Source: Styela clava | Taxonomy: Eukaryota; Chordata; Ascidiacea; Stolidobranchia; Styelidae | DNA: 64,000 bases | Reading direction: 5' to 3' | Assembly: GCF_964204865.1 (NCBI RefSeq) | Contig: NC_135263.1 | Coordinates: 3,970,501 to 4,034,500, forward strand | Shown here: positions 23,903 through 35,502 of the stretch, piece after piece | Layout of the letters: each line of letters opens with the position of its first letter | How positions within the stretch are numbered: the first letter of the stretch is position 1 | Position numbers and translations under genes: made by a program | The notes under the pieces: generated by a model | What the model was told of the DNA's origin: nothing | What the model saw: only the letters and a program-made list of their open reading frames with translations | The model's database searches: none

Positions 23903-26900
23903 TTAGTCAAGTTCATCTTCATAAAATTTTCTTCCATCACCTTCTCTTTGACCTTGGGGATTAGGTTTCATTACTTCAAATTGTTTGCTCATTGCCTGGA
24001 ACAAAATTTTGTGAAATTCAGGATTATTGACAACTTTCAGAAATGAATCATCGTGGAAAAAATTGTTGGCAAAGTGCTTCCCAATATGAGTGTCGACAAA
24101 GTGAGAAAATACCTTAGAAGCATAGTCATAAGATTTTTCAAGAATTCCAGAGTCAATTTTCCCTAGATATTCTGGGAAAGCTTTTTGATCAGTATCTGCA
24201 ACAATGCTGAGTAACTGGGTGAGGAACTCACTCACAGAATTGACCACTAAAAATCCCTCTTGTCCATTGAAAACCTTCATATTTTTATCAGATGATGCTG
24301 TCTTATTTCCATTTTCAAGATACATGACTTGCGATTCAGTCAACACTGGTCCGCTGTAATTGATGAAGTAACAGCAGGTTTGGGAAAGTTGATTAAGCAT
24401 CGACAATTCCTCCTTAGTGATGGATTCTGATGACTGCTTTGCCAAACTACAGGTGACTAATGAAACATTTCCATCTTTCAGAGAAGAATAAAAATCAGAA
24501 AGTTGATCGGCTGTTTGAGCCCAGTTGGTTGCCTCTAGAAATTGTACTTTTGTATGCTTCAAAAATGAGGCCAAGCTTTTAAAAGCTTCAAAATCAAGAT
24601 TCGTGTTGCGATCGATTATTAACCCAATCAGGTTAATCCCGTATTGTGCCGCGGCCACAAGACATTTGTCTATTTTACGATCATCCAGGTCACAGTCAAG
24701 CAATCCTAGCCATCTAGCATTAGTATGATGGACCACTTCTATAACATGGCGATAGGCAGAATATTCCATTGAGTGGTCACTTACAATCGCAAAATGGTGA
24801 AATGTCGTGTTGTTACGTTTCTTTATGGCCTCGATCAACAAGCGTAATTTTTCAGAATTCAAATTCATGGTGTACAGCGAGAGTTGGGAAACATACACAT
24901 GTTGTGCATTTGATATTATATTTAGTAACATAGTGTAAGTCGATTTTCGAACAATGATAGACAACATTTTGAAAGATATATTTGGAATTCGCTCAGCAAT
25001 CGCCATGACTGCCAGTTCTTCTTCAAGTGGCAACAGTTTTTGTTTCATCGAAATCTCTTGTATTTTTGAACCAAACCTGTTAATCACATCAGAACCACAT
25101 TCATGCAATATTACAGCAACACGAGCATCAGAGATGACATTCTTTTTCAGTAATTTATCCAAATAACCCATCAAGTATTTACGTTTTGCATCCAAGGATT
25201 CTGGAATAAATTTCTCAGCTATTACACTTGTTGACTTGTTTAAAACAGTTCCAAAAACATAATTCAAAGCAACTTCCATTCCAGGTTTTTCATAATATTC
25301 ATCAACAAATTTTTCAAACTCACTTATTTCAAAACAACACGCGTGAAGTGCTCCAAGAATCTCTTGCAAGGACTGGTGTGAAAATCTGACCCTCATATCA
25401 TCATCATCTGCAACATTTTCCAGAAATGTGTAATCTGCATCTTTGATGACAAGTCCTTTCATTTCTTTCATATTCAGATTGAGCCCCTCAATGTAATTCG
25501 CTGGGAAAATAAATCGACTTTCTTTCATTCCATGAAATGCCAATTTCATCAATTCTTTAAGCTTCTGCTTTTTATTTCTTTTATGTTGAGAACCAGAAAA
25601 ATGCCTCAAAACAGACACCATAAGGTAGGAGACAGTCACAGTATCTAGTTTTATTTCCTCAGAAGATTTTAAAACTTTAGCAAGGTAAGAAAAGAACATT
25701 GGATTCGATATTAGAGTTAATGACTTCTCTCGCAGTGCTTCAATGAATTTTACTTTCCCAGAACTGATCATTGAAGCAATCAGATTATCTAGTGAATTTT
25801 TATCAAATCCTCTCAAAGCAAATGGTACAGCAGGCCTTTGTTCTGGATGCAGCTTTCCATATATCGACCAACGCGACGTTGATAAAATCTTCATTTCTGG
25901 ATAAATGTGCCCAGAGAGAAGATTTGCTATAATTGTGTTTGTTTTTACGACATCCTTCCGGAAAATTCTAGGGTACCGGTTTTCACTTTCAAATATCTCC
26001 TGTGCTTGATCTAAGCCATCTATTATCAACAGGACGCAGCTGGAATTTTCTGCCAACCAATTTTTGCCAACTTCGTGCAGATGTGAAGGAAGTTTTGCTC
26101 CAAGCTGTTGAATAAACAAAAGATCAAACACATTTGATTTGCAATCATCTTGCAAGTTTGAGACCTCAACAAGATAGACCATCTTGATGTTTTTCAATGA
26201 ATCCAATTTATTTTTCAAAGCCAACATGGCATAAACATGAGCAAATGTTGTTTTTCCAGATCCTGTGTTGCCTAGCAACATGACATGGTTGACTGATTTT
26301 CCATTGTGAAGCTTGGAAATATCAGTAGCTTCCACATCAGTACCAATAACTGATTTATTTTCAGTATCTCCTGTTAATTTAACCTTGTTCACTACAGGAA
26401 GAAGTATTTCATCTATTTCAGTTTTTTTCTTGATATTGTTTGTGACAGATTCAACTTGCTCTTTAGTAAAACTATTCACAATTTCCAGAAATTCTCCTGA
26501 ATCTGCCAATTTTCGCTTCTTCTCTGGTGGTTCTGAGCCAAGCCTTTGAACTGCCCCTTCCTCCAAAACGTGATCATCTTGAGCAACATGATCTTGATCC
26601 AAGTTTCCAACTGATGATAACGCTCAACTATTTGCTTTATTAAGTGTATTATTTCTGCATCCGGTTTATCAGGAAGTCTTGCTTTCCAAGCCAATAAAAA
26701 TTGAAAACTGCGCTCCTCTGCTTCATCTTTGTAGTTCTCAGCAATATTTGCAACTGCCCTTTCAGGAAGTGACAATCCATTTCTTGATCTTGCAAATTTT
26801 TTAAAATATCTTGATAGAATGCGTCCAGTAACTTCATAAAAAACATCTTCAAATCTTTCTGCTCGTGGTGGGACCGGTTGCTGCTGAGGTTGAAAATAAT

Positions 26901-27138
26901 GTAAATGAATTTCTCTTAGTCTTTGAGGAGTTGCATTATCTCCGTTCCTTTCCTTCCAAAGTTTGAGTATTTCTACTTTCTGTTCTTCAACAGAGAGATG
27001 AATGTTTTCGGTGATTGTATTGACATCATAAAAACTTAGTGATAATCCATAACTAAGTAGTGCAAATTTCTTGAACTCCCAGGTTGATGGAAACTTTTTT
27101 ATGATTTCAACGAATGTGTCCTCAATTCGTTCATTCAT
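23903..27138 (-). CDS. tandem Death-domain NACHT protein (NLR-like), frame break between parts
   Basis: The first part (ATG at 27138, to about 26612) encodes two Death-fold domains, each with the F(K)KFA.S..GLSL...V..I.EN...E......LL.WK pattern. The second part is in another frame (open from about 26628 to the stop at 23903, ~900 residues). It opens with a KKRK cluster, then has a NACHT ATPase: Walker A GNTGSGKTT (26272-26246), Walker B LLIIDGLDQ, sensor STSR, a NPMFFSYLAKVL helix and the F-H-S-L-Q-E winged-helix motif. The last ~350 residues look like degenerate leucine-rich repeats. Known relatives are cytosolic innate-immune receptors; Death plus NACHT is common in tunicates. The second frame has no ATG before the Walker A and a TGA just upstream, so it cannot start alone. 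No plausible intron lies at the junction. Either an assembly or allele indel splits one ~1,080-residue gene, or the gene is broken. Ligand unknown. Confidence 0.75.
26600..26632 (-). other. frame junction between Death and NACHT parts
   Basis: Frame one is supported by the Death-domain paralogue at 32227 up to the residues Y-H-Q, then would read L-E-T-W-I-K and stop at ~26476. Frame two is entered within these ~30 bases. Available GT and AG dinucleotides define only introns of 11-36 bases, none of which is both realistic and frame-correcting: the frame-correcting one is 11 bases. A one-base change is the simplest explanation. Confidence 0.7.
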
Positions 27139-27460
27139 TCTTTCTTTCACACACGATACTAATTCGTATGAGGTACCGTAAATAGTTAAATTTTATGGAC
27201 AATGTTTACAGTGCAAAAAGCAATAGTGGAAAACTATAAACCTCGTGCCAATCAATCAATCATCATTTATTCGTCAATGATTCGCCAAAACTAAATTTAA
27301 CCTCAATCTCAACAAATTCCTTAATCTATTTTTAACTAAAACATCAAAATTTGGTTCCAGTTTGGCTGTGGCAGCATCCGGTGGGCCAGATTGAATTACC
27401 TAGCGGGCCGAATTTGGCCCGCGCGCCGTACTTCACTCATATCTGGACTACATAAATCTA
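27139..27460. repeat. NACHT-gene 5' flank with hAT-like remnant
   Basis: The Death-NACHT gene's upstream region. From about 27290 the sequence (cctcaatctcaacaaattcc, ccggtgggccagattgaat, tttggcccgcgcgccg) matches, inverted, parts of the hAT-like element at 42531-42846. The terminal repeat is worn, so borders are approximate. Confidence 0.45.
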
Positions 27461-27794
27461 TTTAAAAAATGGACTATTTGAACAATTCGCTAAGCAAAGA
27501 AACGAAGTAAAATTTGGCCATAATAAATGATATAGACTATATATACTAAGTCTGTATCCAATTTGGCAACTCTTACCAAATTTTCAACATGGCGTTTTTA
27601 AACATGATATTTTTGGTGTCGCTGTTGGGCGTCTGTCTGCGGTGTTTATTTTCATGAATAATCTGGCAACGCATAAAGCATCAGCTGATTTTGCATCGAT
27701 GCCTTTTTCGTAAACTCTCGCATCGCTCAATTGAGATCTGAGTTCTGGCAACGGGGATCGGCGCTTTCAAAAACGAGAAAGATGTCTGCTAGAC

Positions 27795-29757
27795 TAGAGC
27801 ATAAGTTCTCAAAGTGCTCCGTACGATGCCCCAGGGCCCCGCGAGAGAAACCCAGGGGTCCGCGAGCTATTGGATTACTGTTCAAAATACTGAATAATTT
27901 TGTAACTGTTCAAATGAGCAATAACAGCTTTGATAAAATCTGACAACAATATAGCCTCGAAATATGGTAAAGAGGCGGAATTAAAAAATGACATTATTTA
28001 TGAGCAGGAGCGCAGCCATGATTCTTAAGAGGGAGGTGAGTCAAAATTGGAATCAGAAATTTCCGCGCAACATTCTTCGCGATTAAAAAAACGGATAACG
28101 AGATTTCTGTTGCGTAAAATATTCAATCCATGACCGATGCGAGCATATAACATGTCTCGTCGTTATAATGTAATTGTGCTCATCGTTACTCACGTTTGGT
28201 TCGAGATTTCTATTAGGATTACTAAAATGAGAGAATACTATTCTAAAACAAGAGAGCTACGCACAAATATATGGACACGTTAGACCAGAGCGAATCAGTC
28301 CTTACCGGTACCTTTGACGCTACCGGTACCCTCAAAAAAGTTCTGAATTTCCAGTAGCAAGAATTTTGCAGAATCAAAACGTACAGCCAGTCATGACACT
28401 GACTAAAATCCGTGTTCCCATGGATAAAAAATAATACAGCAAAATTTTAGACGAAATATCAAATTTCATAGAATTCACGCAAAATTTTGAAATAAATAAA
28501 AGTAATAGCCTTCTAGCGAAAAAATTAATCTTTAACCACTGAAAATTTCAAAGCAATTGGTCCAGTATTCGAAGAGAAAAGCGATTTTTTAAAAATGGAG
28601 ACGGAGACAACAACAATAACAATAACAACAAAATTTTGAAACGATCGTTATGGCCACTAAACGTGTCCAATAACATAAAATATGTGATAAACTGCCAACA
28701 ATATATATATTTGAAGTCGTATTTTTGCGATTTTGGGATTTGATTCGTTCTTTCGAACTTGAGATTATTTTTAGGCAAGATATCGCCGTTTAAAAAATCA
28801 CACTGTCTGGGCAAAACACTAAGAATTGAAATTTATTTTATTGCATTCGGCTCCGTCGGTAGTTTCAGAATTAAATAAAGGTACATCGCGGATCGCGCGC
28901 ACAATTGATTGCGTGCGGCTCCGTCGGTAGTTTCAGGATGGGGAAAAAAGGTACATCGCATGCACAATTGACTGTGTTTCGATTTCGCAGTTACTACGAT
29001 GAGTACCTAACATAACACCAAATTTTGTGATTTACAATGTCTATAAAAGCGTTTTCAATCTGATGTGAGTCTGCTAAAACCAAACGTGTGATCTTTCATT
29101 TTAAGTTTCAGTTTTAGGATTTTAGAATGCCGTTTTTCAATCACGAAATTTGAGTTGCGGATTTACCTCTTTATTAATTATTATTTTTAGCATTTCGTCG
29201 CCGATGACTCTAATATGGTAACATGTTTTTCACATTGAACTCATAATTCCCCAAACAAAGGAGCAATTAACGTCGAGAACAAAGAAGCAATCAACGTCGT
29301 CATTGTGTAACAATACATGTATATGCCGAGGGAAATTTTCAATTTAGGAAGAATAAACACCGGCGTAAAGATGTTTAAAGGTTCAAAAACACGCCATGTT
29401 GACGAAAAAATCGGCGATTGTAACAAAATGAAATCGCGCACGTTATTAGCGGCCTTTTAAGTCTTCCAAAAATGTCAAAAAGAAAAAGATTCGCCCCTAA
29501 TTTATTAATATGTTTGTCAAGTGTCAAATTTACAACTTTAGTTTATATAATTTGTGTTTGAAATTTAGATTTATTTATGACTTGTGTTGACCCTATTAAA
29601 AAAGGTTCAGCATTCATAATGAGTAAAGTACTTTCAACTTACTCAGGAATATTAATCTGAAAGTAACAACTTTAACATTTATTTTGGGGCTCCGCGAATA
29701 ATATTCACCCCTTCAAGGGCTCCGCAACACCAAAAGTTTGAGAACCCCTGTGCTAGG
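27795..29757. mobile_element. large non-autonomous hAT-like element, ~1.96 kb
   Basis: The left end, cataagttctcaaagtgctc, is followed by gccccagggccccgcgagag. The right end is ccgcaacaccaaaagtttga then gaacccctgtg. The ends are inverted repeats of the CAGxGGTTCTCAAA type with gc-rich subterminal blocks. A ~65-base segment containing cggctccgtcggtagtttca is tandemly duplicated at about 28847 and 28912. No transposase frame is seen. The target duplication is weak (about 5 of 8), so exact borders are uncertain. Confidence 0.6.
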
Positions 29758-30995
29758 GTAACTTACTCTGCCCCTACTCCCTGACTCCACTTTTACAACT
29801 TACGGTATGGTACCGACGCAGGGATGACTGACAGATGCCACGACTTCCTACCTAATCCTAATGCGTCAGTATATATTTCCAGTTATTTCCATCAATAAAA
29901 CCATTCCAAATACGCAAATAATTTTAAAAGGAAATCCTCTACCATAAGCTTCGGTATATAGCAAACTGATGACGTAGTCATGCATCGCTCATGCGGAGCG
30001 AAAGCGGCCGTGGGCGAACTATATTCAATTAACCATGGTTCTGCTTTTGCATTTCGGTTTTCTTGTTTGTACATTACTGTGTACTTATTTATTTGAAAGA
30101 TTTATATTTATTTGAAATACGCTATGTCCATATATATTTTCATTTATTTGAAACTGTTCGTTTGCATTAACATATTGGATTTTATGCGCTGCAAACAGAT
30201 TTCGCAAAAATGGTTCGCTACCGGTATTAGATTTGATCGTAGAAAGTCAGAAAGAGACGGGATACCGGTACCGGTACATGTTTAAGACTGTACTGGTCTA
30301 AGACACAGATGTGCGACATGCAGCCCAACAAGTATAACTGCAGTTTAGGACTTCTGCGTTATAGTAGGACAACAGACATGAAATATACAAATAAAACTCT
30401 TGTACAATACACAGGACAAAGAGGTACGGCACGACGATGATATGTACAATAGGCAGTTTATGGCACGTTCATGTCTCAGGTTCTGACTGTCTGATGTGAA
30501 GGGATGGGAATAAGGTATAAATCGCATTTTTGTGTGTTTTACATAGAGATTGTAACGAATAGATTGTACGAAACAAATAAAAATTTGTTCTGAGACGGGA
30601 ATTTGCCAAAAACCAACGTTGGTTGGGACCACGACACAAAAAGATTGGGTTATAAGAAGGTAAACAATAAGCAACATATGTAGAAATTTTTTGTTCACAC
30701 CTGAGTTGATAAATTTGAATTTGTATCGGTATAAGATGATCTTTTCATTAGCAGCGATCCAAGGAAGTAACTGTACAAAGCTAATAAACCATAAAAATAT
30801 GCAGGAACTAGAGACAATAGATCAGTGGGTTGCCCGAGACCTGAGCAATGGGAGTCGGTTGCATCCACGATGACATCGTTAGTCAAACGGAGAAATTTTT
30901 CATCTGCCAGTCTTTTCTCAACTTTTTTTCACCAATCATCAAAAGGCCCTTTGTATCTGAAAAATAATGCCTGGAGAGTAGAATGTCCTTACTGC
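29758..30995. other. intergenic, probably partly LINE-derived
   Basis: No supportable gene. The part adjoining 31003 is downstream (on minus) of the LINE stop codon and is likely its 3' untranslated region. A 117-codon minus frame at 30345-30698 opens with a non-ATG codon and has a hydrophobic start, but I see no homology or context for it. Confidence 0.3.
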
Positions 30996-31002
30996 ACGAA
31001 AG

Positions 31003-31260
31003 CTAATATAATTCCAATAAATGTCTTTCAAGTTTTGATCTAAATTCGGATGTCGTTTTTGAGCTTTTAATACTGTTAGGCAGTGGATTCCACAATTTAG
31101 GACCAAAGCATGTGATCGATTCTTGTGCTATTGATTTTCTCACATACGTAACAAAAAAATTTTCGTGACTTCTGCTATTTCGAATATTATTATTTACGAG
31201 AACACGATCGAAGCAACTAGGGAGTTGAACGTGAAAAAAACGTAAAATTATTGGTCATTT
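31003..31260 (-). pseudogene. LINE reverse-transcriptase C-terminal remnant
   Basis: Read on minus, the frame contains N-I-R-N-S-R-S-H-E-N-F-F-V, then CFGPKLWNPLPNSIKSSKT, and a stop at 31003-31005. The order 'R-x-S-H-x-x-F-F-V ... F-G-P-K-L-W-N-x-L-P-x-x-I-K' is the characteristic C-terminus of non-LTR (Jockey/CR1-type) reverse transcriptases. The frame is closed by a stop just upstream, so this is a 5'-truncated dead copy of fewer than 90 codons. Read-through products would not be active. Confidence 0.75.
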
Positions 31261-32226
31261 TTACACGTAACGACGGGCATTAGAATGTTTATGTCTATCT
31301 ACGCGCATTTCCGTCGGAAAAAGTCATTTTTTTTGCATTGATGGGGGCCTGTGAAGTAATAATTAGAGGTGTGACGTCATCAAAATTGTCAATTGGACCC
31401 TTGAACTCGAAAATGCTGTAAATACAACCGTGAATTTTGGAGTAATCATTCTTGCTATAATAGTGGTCTTTGTGTTGTTTTGTTGGAAAATAACACAAGA
31501 AAACGTTGAAATAAAATTTTTTAACTAGGAATAATTATTAATCCTCTACTGGACACAAAATCTCGCAAGTTCAATGGAAATTTTGGCGTATAGAAAAAAT
31601 ATTTTTATAAGGAGTATATTGCTGAATAGAACTCTAGCACACGCTATTAAAAAGCCACGAGTGAAGCTTTAGGGCCGAATGGTTGACAAAAAATAATCCA
31701 TGTAAAATGGTCCCAGAGCGACCGGTTGGGTAGAATTAGTGTCATTGTGGTAATGGTATGATGAACTTTTGTATTCAAAATTAATGATTCGATTCTAAAA
31801 ATATCAATACGAAAATTCTGTTTGTCATTGGACTTTATTTGGCACAAAAAAAGGATTAATCAAAAAAAGTACATTGGACAGTAAAAAAGACAGTACGATG
31901 TAGAGATGGGTAACAAAAAATGTACAATTGCTTCAGTAATTTTGCGATATTTAATTAATCAATCTTTATTAAATCTACTTTACCTAAGAAATATTGAATA
32001 TATATTCCATTTTTACGCATATTCTAATATTTGTTCAAAACAAGGTCGCTGGTGCTCAAAGTAAAAATGAAAATTGTACGCCAAAGTACGGTACGGTACA
32101 CATAGAATGTGCAAAACAACCATTGAAGTACGTTTTTTTGCGACAAAATGGTGTTGAATAGCAAAATCTTTTCACTCTTGTAATGTAGCTTACCTAATTT
32201 CTATTCACATTAAATATAGTAAAAAT
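31261..32226. other. intergenic, upstream of the Death-domain gene
   Basis: AT-rich, no element identified. The last ~100 bases before the ATG at 32227 (attcacattaaatatag) should hold the 5' UTR and perhaps a splice acceptor of the Death-domain gene. Confidence 0.3.
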
Positions 32227-32997
32227 ATGGGCGGAAGATTTGAAGATGTATTCATGGAAATTGTGACAAAGTTTCCAACAACTGAAGAATTTAGAAAATT
32301 TGCACGATCTTGCGATGGTCTGGTTCTCAAGGCTCATGATATCAATACAGTAACTGAAAATAATGAATTCTCTGTCGATCAGCAGAAACTCAAACTACTT
32401 GCGCTTTGGAAGGAAAGAAACGGGAATATTGCAACTCCAGAAAGTCTAAAAGATCTTGTTACTAAATATCATCAGTCACAGCGGGACACAGTTTCTTTTG
32501 GTGAGAGGGTTGAAGATGTTTTTCATGAAGTTATTGAAAAAATTCCACCAAAAGAATTTAAAAAATTCGCAAGATCGGGAAATGGATTGTCACTGAATCA
32601 AAATAAAGTTGCAATTATTGCTGAGGATAATAAAGGTTCGTTCCATGAATTTGCATTTCAAACACTGTTGGCTTGGAAACAGAATCATTCTAATACCAGT
32701 GATGAGGATATAATACTAAAAATAAGGCAATTGACTGATGAGTATCTTCAAAACAAAGAAGACCCGGTTAGGCCTGTGCACGAATTCTCTGATGATTTGA
32801 AAAGACGTTTCACTTCATTCGTTCGAACACTTTGGTTGGTTCAGATTTTCATAAAAGCCTTGCAGAAGAGGAATGAAAGTTCAGACCAAGAGTTTGTTCC
32901 TATGGAAATAATGGCACAACGACAAAATTTGGATACTTCGGATGTTGAAGTCAGTGAGCCGACAATGCAGAATGTGAGCGAAGACTCCCAATTGTGA
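32227..32997 (+). CDS. stand-alone tandem Death-domain protein
   Basis: A 256-residue protein. The start fits: ATGGGCG, with Met-Gly-Gly-Arg directly before the first domain. Residues ~4-85 and ~90-175 are two Death-fold domains. The first carries EFRKFARSCDGLVLK and LLALWKERNGNIATPESL; the second, EFKKFARSGNGLSLN and TLLAWKQNHSNTS. They align clearly with the two domains at the start of the Death-NACHT gene at 23903-27138, including the FEDVF / EDVFxEV starts. There is no NACHT or other enzyme domain; the tail (176-256) is a predicted helical segment then an acidic, low-complexity end. Death domains pair with other Death domains in signalling complexes, so this could be an adaptor or a decoy for the receptor next door. 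It looks intact, but a further exon after 32997 cannot be excluded. Confidence 0.75.
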   Translation: MGGRFEDVFMEIVTKFPTTEEFRKFARSCDGLVLKAHDINTVTENNEFSVDQQKLKLLALWKERNGNIATPESLKDLVTKYHQSQRDTVSFGERVEDVFHEVIEKIPPKEFKKFARSGNGLSLNQNKVAIIAEDNKGSFHEFAFQTLLAWKQNHSNTSDEDIILKIRQLTDEYLQNKEDPVRPVHEFSDDLKRRFTSFVRTLWLVQIFIKALQKRNESSDQEFVPMEIMAQRQNLDTSDVEVSEPTMQNVSEDSQL

Positions 32998-33382
32998 GCA
33001 AGAAAGTCAGACCTCCCCCCCACCAGTATCAATAATTGTTCTATTTGCATTTTTTGCTCGATAATGCTGGAAATTTCTAAAATTTAGTCAAATAATGGTG
33101 AATGCATTGATAAAGATGAATGTGACCCATAAACAAAGCACTTTTATTAGTGAATGTGACTGTTCATATATTATTGGGATCCCAAAATCCATCTTATAAC
33201 CAACTATAGCACTGTAGAAATTTTAATTGGTACATTGATGTCTCCTGTTAGTTCAATACTTTCATAGTTTCACTCAGTGTAAACAAGATTTTTTTCAATT
33301 TGAATTTTTGAAAAAAAAATATAAAGATTCAAATTTCAACATTTCCTTGGAAACTCTTTTCCTCAATTTTTTTGGCTTCGTG
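32998..33382. other. 3' flank of the Death-domain gene
   Basis: Presumed 3' UTR and downstream sequence. I found no NACHT or LRR coding sequence here. No clear AATAAA is seen close behind the stop. Confidence 0.3.
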
Positions 33383-33698
33383 CAGCGGTTGTCAACCCTA
33401 TCCAAAAGTTCTAGAGACTCGGGGAGTGTTTATGCAATTTGCAAAGTGTGTATTTTATTATAAATTACATTTCTTATCATAAAATATTCCAATTAAAATG
33501 TAGAACAACAATTTGACATAGAACACCTGAAGGTCTCACTTATTCACGAGATACTAATAAAACAAGCTGATTTGATCATACCAGTGTATTTGAATATATT
33601 TTATCAATATACATATAATAGTACAGACTCACGGATTTAAATGGAAACCTGCGGAACCTCTGGACTGTGCCCTGAGGTGCCCTTTTTGAAAACAACTG
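33383..33698. mobile_element. non-autonomous hAT-like element, 316 bp
   Basis: Ends are cagcggttgtcaaccc and ttttgaaaacaactg. Subterminal ccctgaggtgccc and tctagagactcgggg blocks resemble other hAT MITEs. The flanking 8-mers gcttcgtg and cattagtg match at only 5 of 8 positions, so the copy is old. Confidence 0.55.
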
Positions 33699-34045
33699 CA
33701 TTAGTGATTGCTATGTAGCCTATGTTTTCTTTTTAGTTTTATATTTTAGGTTTCTGGTGTCTCTTATCAAAAAATTTGAATAGGTTAGCCGAGCTTTTAA
33801 TAATACCTATTTTTGCTTTATACAAAAAGCAAATATGCACTTATTGTATTTTTGGTGTCTTTTTTAATATAAACTTATTATGAATAATGACGAATTTAAT
33901 TCCAATTTGAATGTTTTCTTTCATTTTCCCTCAAATCAATTTGTTGAAATCACATGCACTTACTCAAGGAGTTGCTATGGAGAAAGGAAAAAAAGTTTTG
34001 GGAAATCAATTGAATGCCATGAGCTGCTGAAACTATATTATATAT

Positions 34046-34449
34046 CAGGGGTTCCCAAACCAGGGGTCGCGACCCCAAATTGGGTCGGAGTGATAAGTCG
34101 GTAGGGTCGCAAACAGGTCATGGGGTCGCTGAAGTATGGTAGAGGATGGATGTACAAATTATCTAAGATTTGACAAACCATGTTGAATTCAGCAGTTTGT
34201 ACCATGGCTTACTGTAAAACAGGCCCATAAGCGTCGCTCTATGCTTAGCTATAGAAAATATACGTGCTTATTGTGAAATCACTGTTTGGTTTTAGCTTAT
34301 TTTACTTAATACTGCCACATGACCATACTCAAAAGTCCAGTGAAAGAAGCTCTAAAGTTTCATGAAAAATATATATATTGACATGGGGTCGCACTGGACA
34401 CTTGAAAGTTGTCTTTGGTGTCGTCATGAAAAAAGCTTGGGAACCCTTG
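34046..34449. mobile_element. non-autonomous hAT-like element, 404 bp
   Basis: Ends are caggggttcccaaacc and agcttgggaacccttg, inverted. The flanks ttatatat (34038-34045) and taatatat (34450-34457) agree at 7 of 8 positions. Subterminal ggggtcgcgacccc is a short palindrome common in this element class. Confidence 0.85.
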
Positions 34450-34631
34450 TAATATATGATGGCTGGGCATTATGCTCTAACAAATGATGATTCATATTAT
34501 ATATTAACTGTGTTTTTGTTAGGTTTGAGTCAAAACTATATTAAATTATAGGAAGTTTATAGGAACAGAATAGAATAGAGAAAGAAAATATGGCTGTCAA
34601 TGCGATTGTTTTATAATTATTGAATAAAAGA

Positions 34632-34890
34632 CAGTGGTACCCAAATCGTGGCTTGCCTGACGTTTTAAGATGACCCACCGAACTTAAATTGAATAGTCTA
34701 GCATTCAATTTTTCCTTATTGTGTTCCAGATGCCACCAAGTGTGAATTCATTATTACAGTTTAAGTATGTGTTTGTTCAATTATAATATCCTTATTATAC
34801 GGTATCTGTCCTTTGTGGGCACTCTCCTGGCCCGCAAGTAACCGTATGCTTTTAATTTTGGCCCCAATCAATCAACCTTGGGAACCACTG
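34632..34890. mobile_element. non-autonomous hAT-like element, 259 bp
   Basis: Ends are cagtggtacccaaatcg and accttgggaaccactg. The flanks ataaaaga (34624-34631) and ttataaga (34891-34898) agree at 6 of 8 positions. There is no coding frame. Confidence 0.75.
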
Positions 34891-35058
34891 TTATAAGACA
34901 TTCCTTCCATATTTTATAGAATATAGCTGTTATTTTCTAACCATTTTATTTGCTTACTTAATTTACCAAATATTTTCTATGCCATGATTTTGCTATTTGT
35001 ATACAATTGATATTCATATAGTTCAAAAATTAATTATTCTTTGTATTTTTTATTAATT

Positions 35059-35168
35059 GTAATACCCACTGGCCATGGTTTGATTATGTTTGTTGCACAT
35101 TAATTTGTTTTTGTTATATATTTCAGCAATTAAAATGTTTTAGTGTTGTTATATGTCTGGCAGAAAGT
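35059..35168 (+). repeat. duplicated 5' block of Death-domain copies, unit 1
   Basis: The sequence cactggcc..tttgattatgtttgttgc, then attaatttgttttt..ttatatatttcagca, recurs in the same order at 35503-35612. It includes a fair splice acceptor (atatatttcag) and the ATG region of the broken Death-domain copy. It may therefore be the old promoter/5' exon end that was copied along with the gene. Confidence 0.55.
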
Positions 35169-35340
35169 ATGGGGACAGATATGAAGACGTTGAAAAAAGT
35201 TTTCAACAACTCAAGAATCTAAAAAGTTTGCACCATCTCTCATTGGTCTGGCCCTCAGGGCTCATGATGTCACCACAATTACTGAAAATAATAGATTCTC
35301 TGTCGAACAGCAGAAACTCTTGGATATTTGGGTCAAATTT
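35153..35340 (+). pseudogene. broken Death-domain gene copy
   Basis: At DNA level 35180-35330 aligns with the first Death domain of the gene at 32227. Shared runs include ggctcatgat, actgaaaataat, attctctgtcga and cagcagaaactc. The reading frame is not maintained: the translated frame gives R-Y-E-D-V and then shifts, so LALRAHDV and TITENNRFSVEQQKL appear only in other frames. At least two indels separate the pieces, and no second Death domain follows. This is a dead or very partial duplicate lying between the intact Death-domain gene and oxidase copy 2. Confidence 0.75.
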
Positions 35341-35502
35341 GAATTTAAGTATTATCGATAATTCTTCGGTCTCTGACCGATATTCTCGTTTACCTGTTAA
35401 TAATGTCGACTGCCAAAAATTTTCTATGGATAATATTGCTGAGAGTATGCAATTGAAAGTGAAACTTGTGAAAATTGATTTTTATTTATATTTTTACTCG
35501 CT

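Noticed and set aside
23903..26602. Independent NACHT gene with its own start
   Set aside because: The apparent first Met is a TTG codon. The first in-frame ATG is just before the Walker A, which would remove the N-terminal part of the domain.
26600..26632. Ultra-short 11-base intron at the Death/NACHT junction
   Set aside because: Removing gttatcatcag would restore the frame, but an 11-base spliceosomal intron is below any realistic size; a one-base indel is simpler.
30345..30698. Secreted protein on minus with a hydrophobic start
   Set aside because: The frame opens with GTG, lies beside a LINE remnant, has no family resemblance and no splice context.
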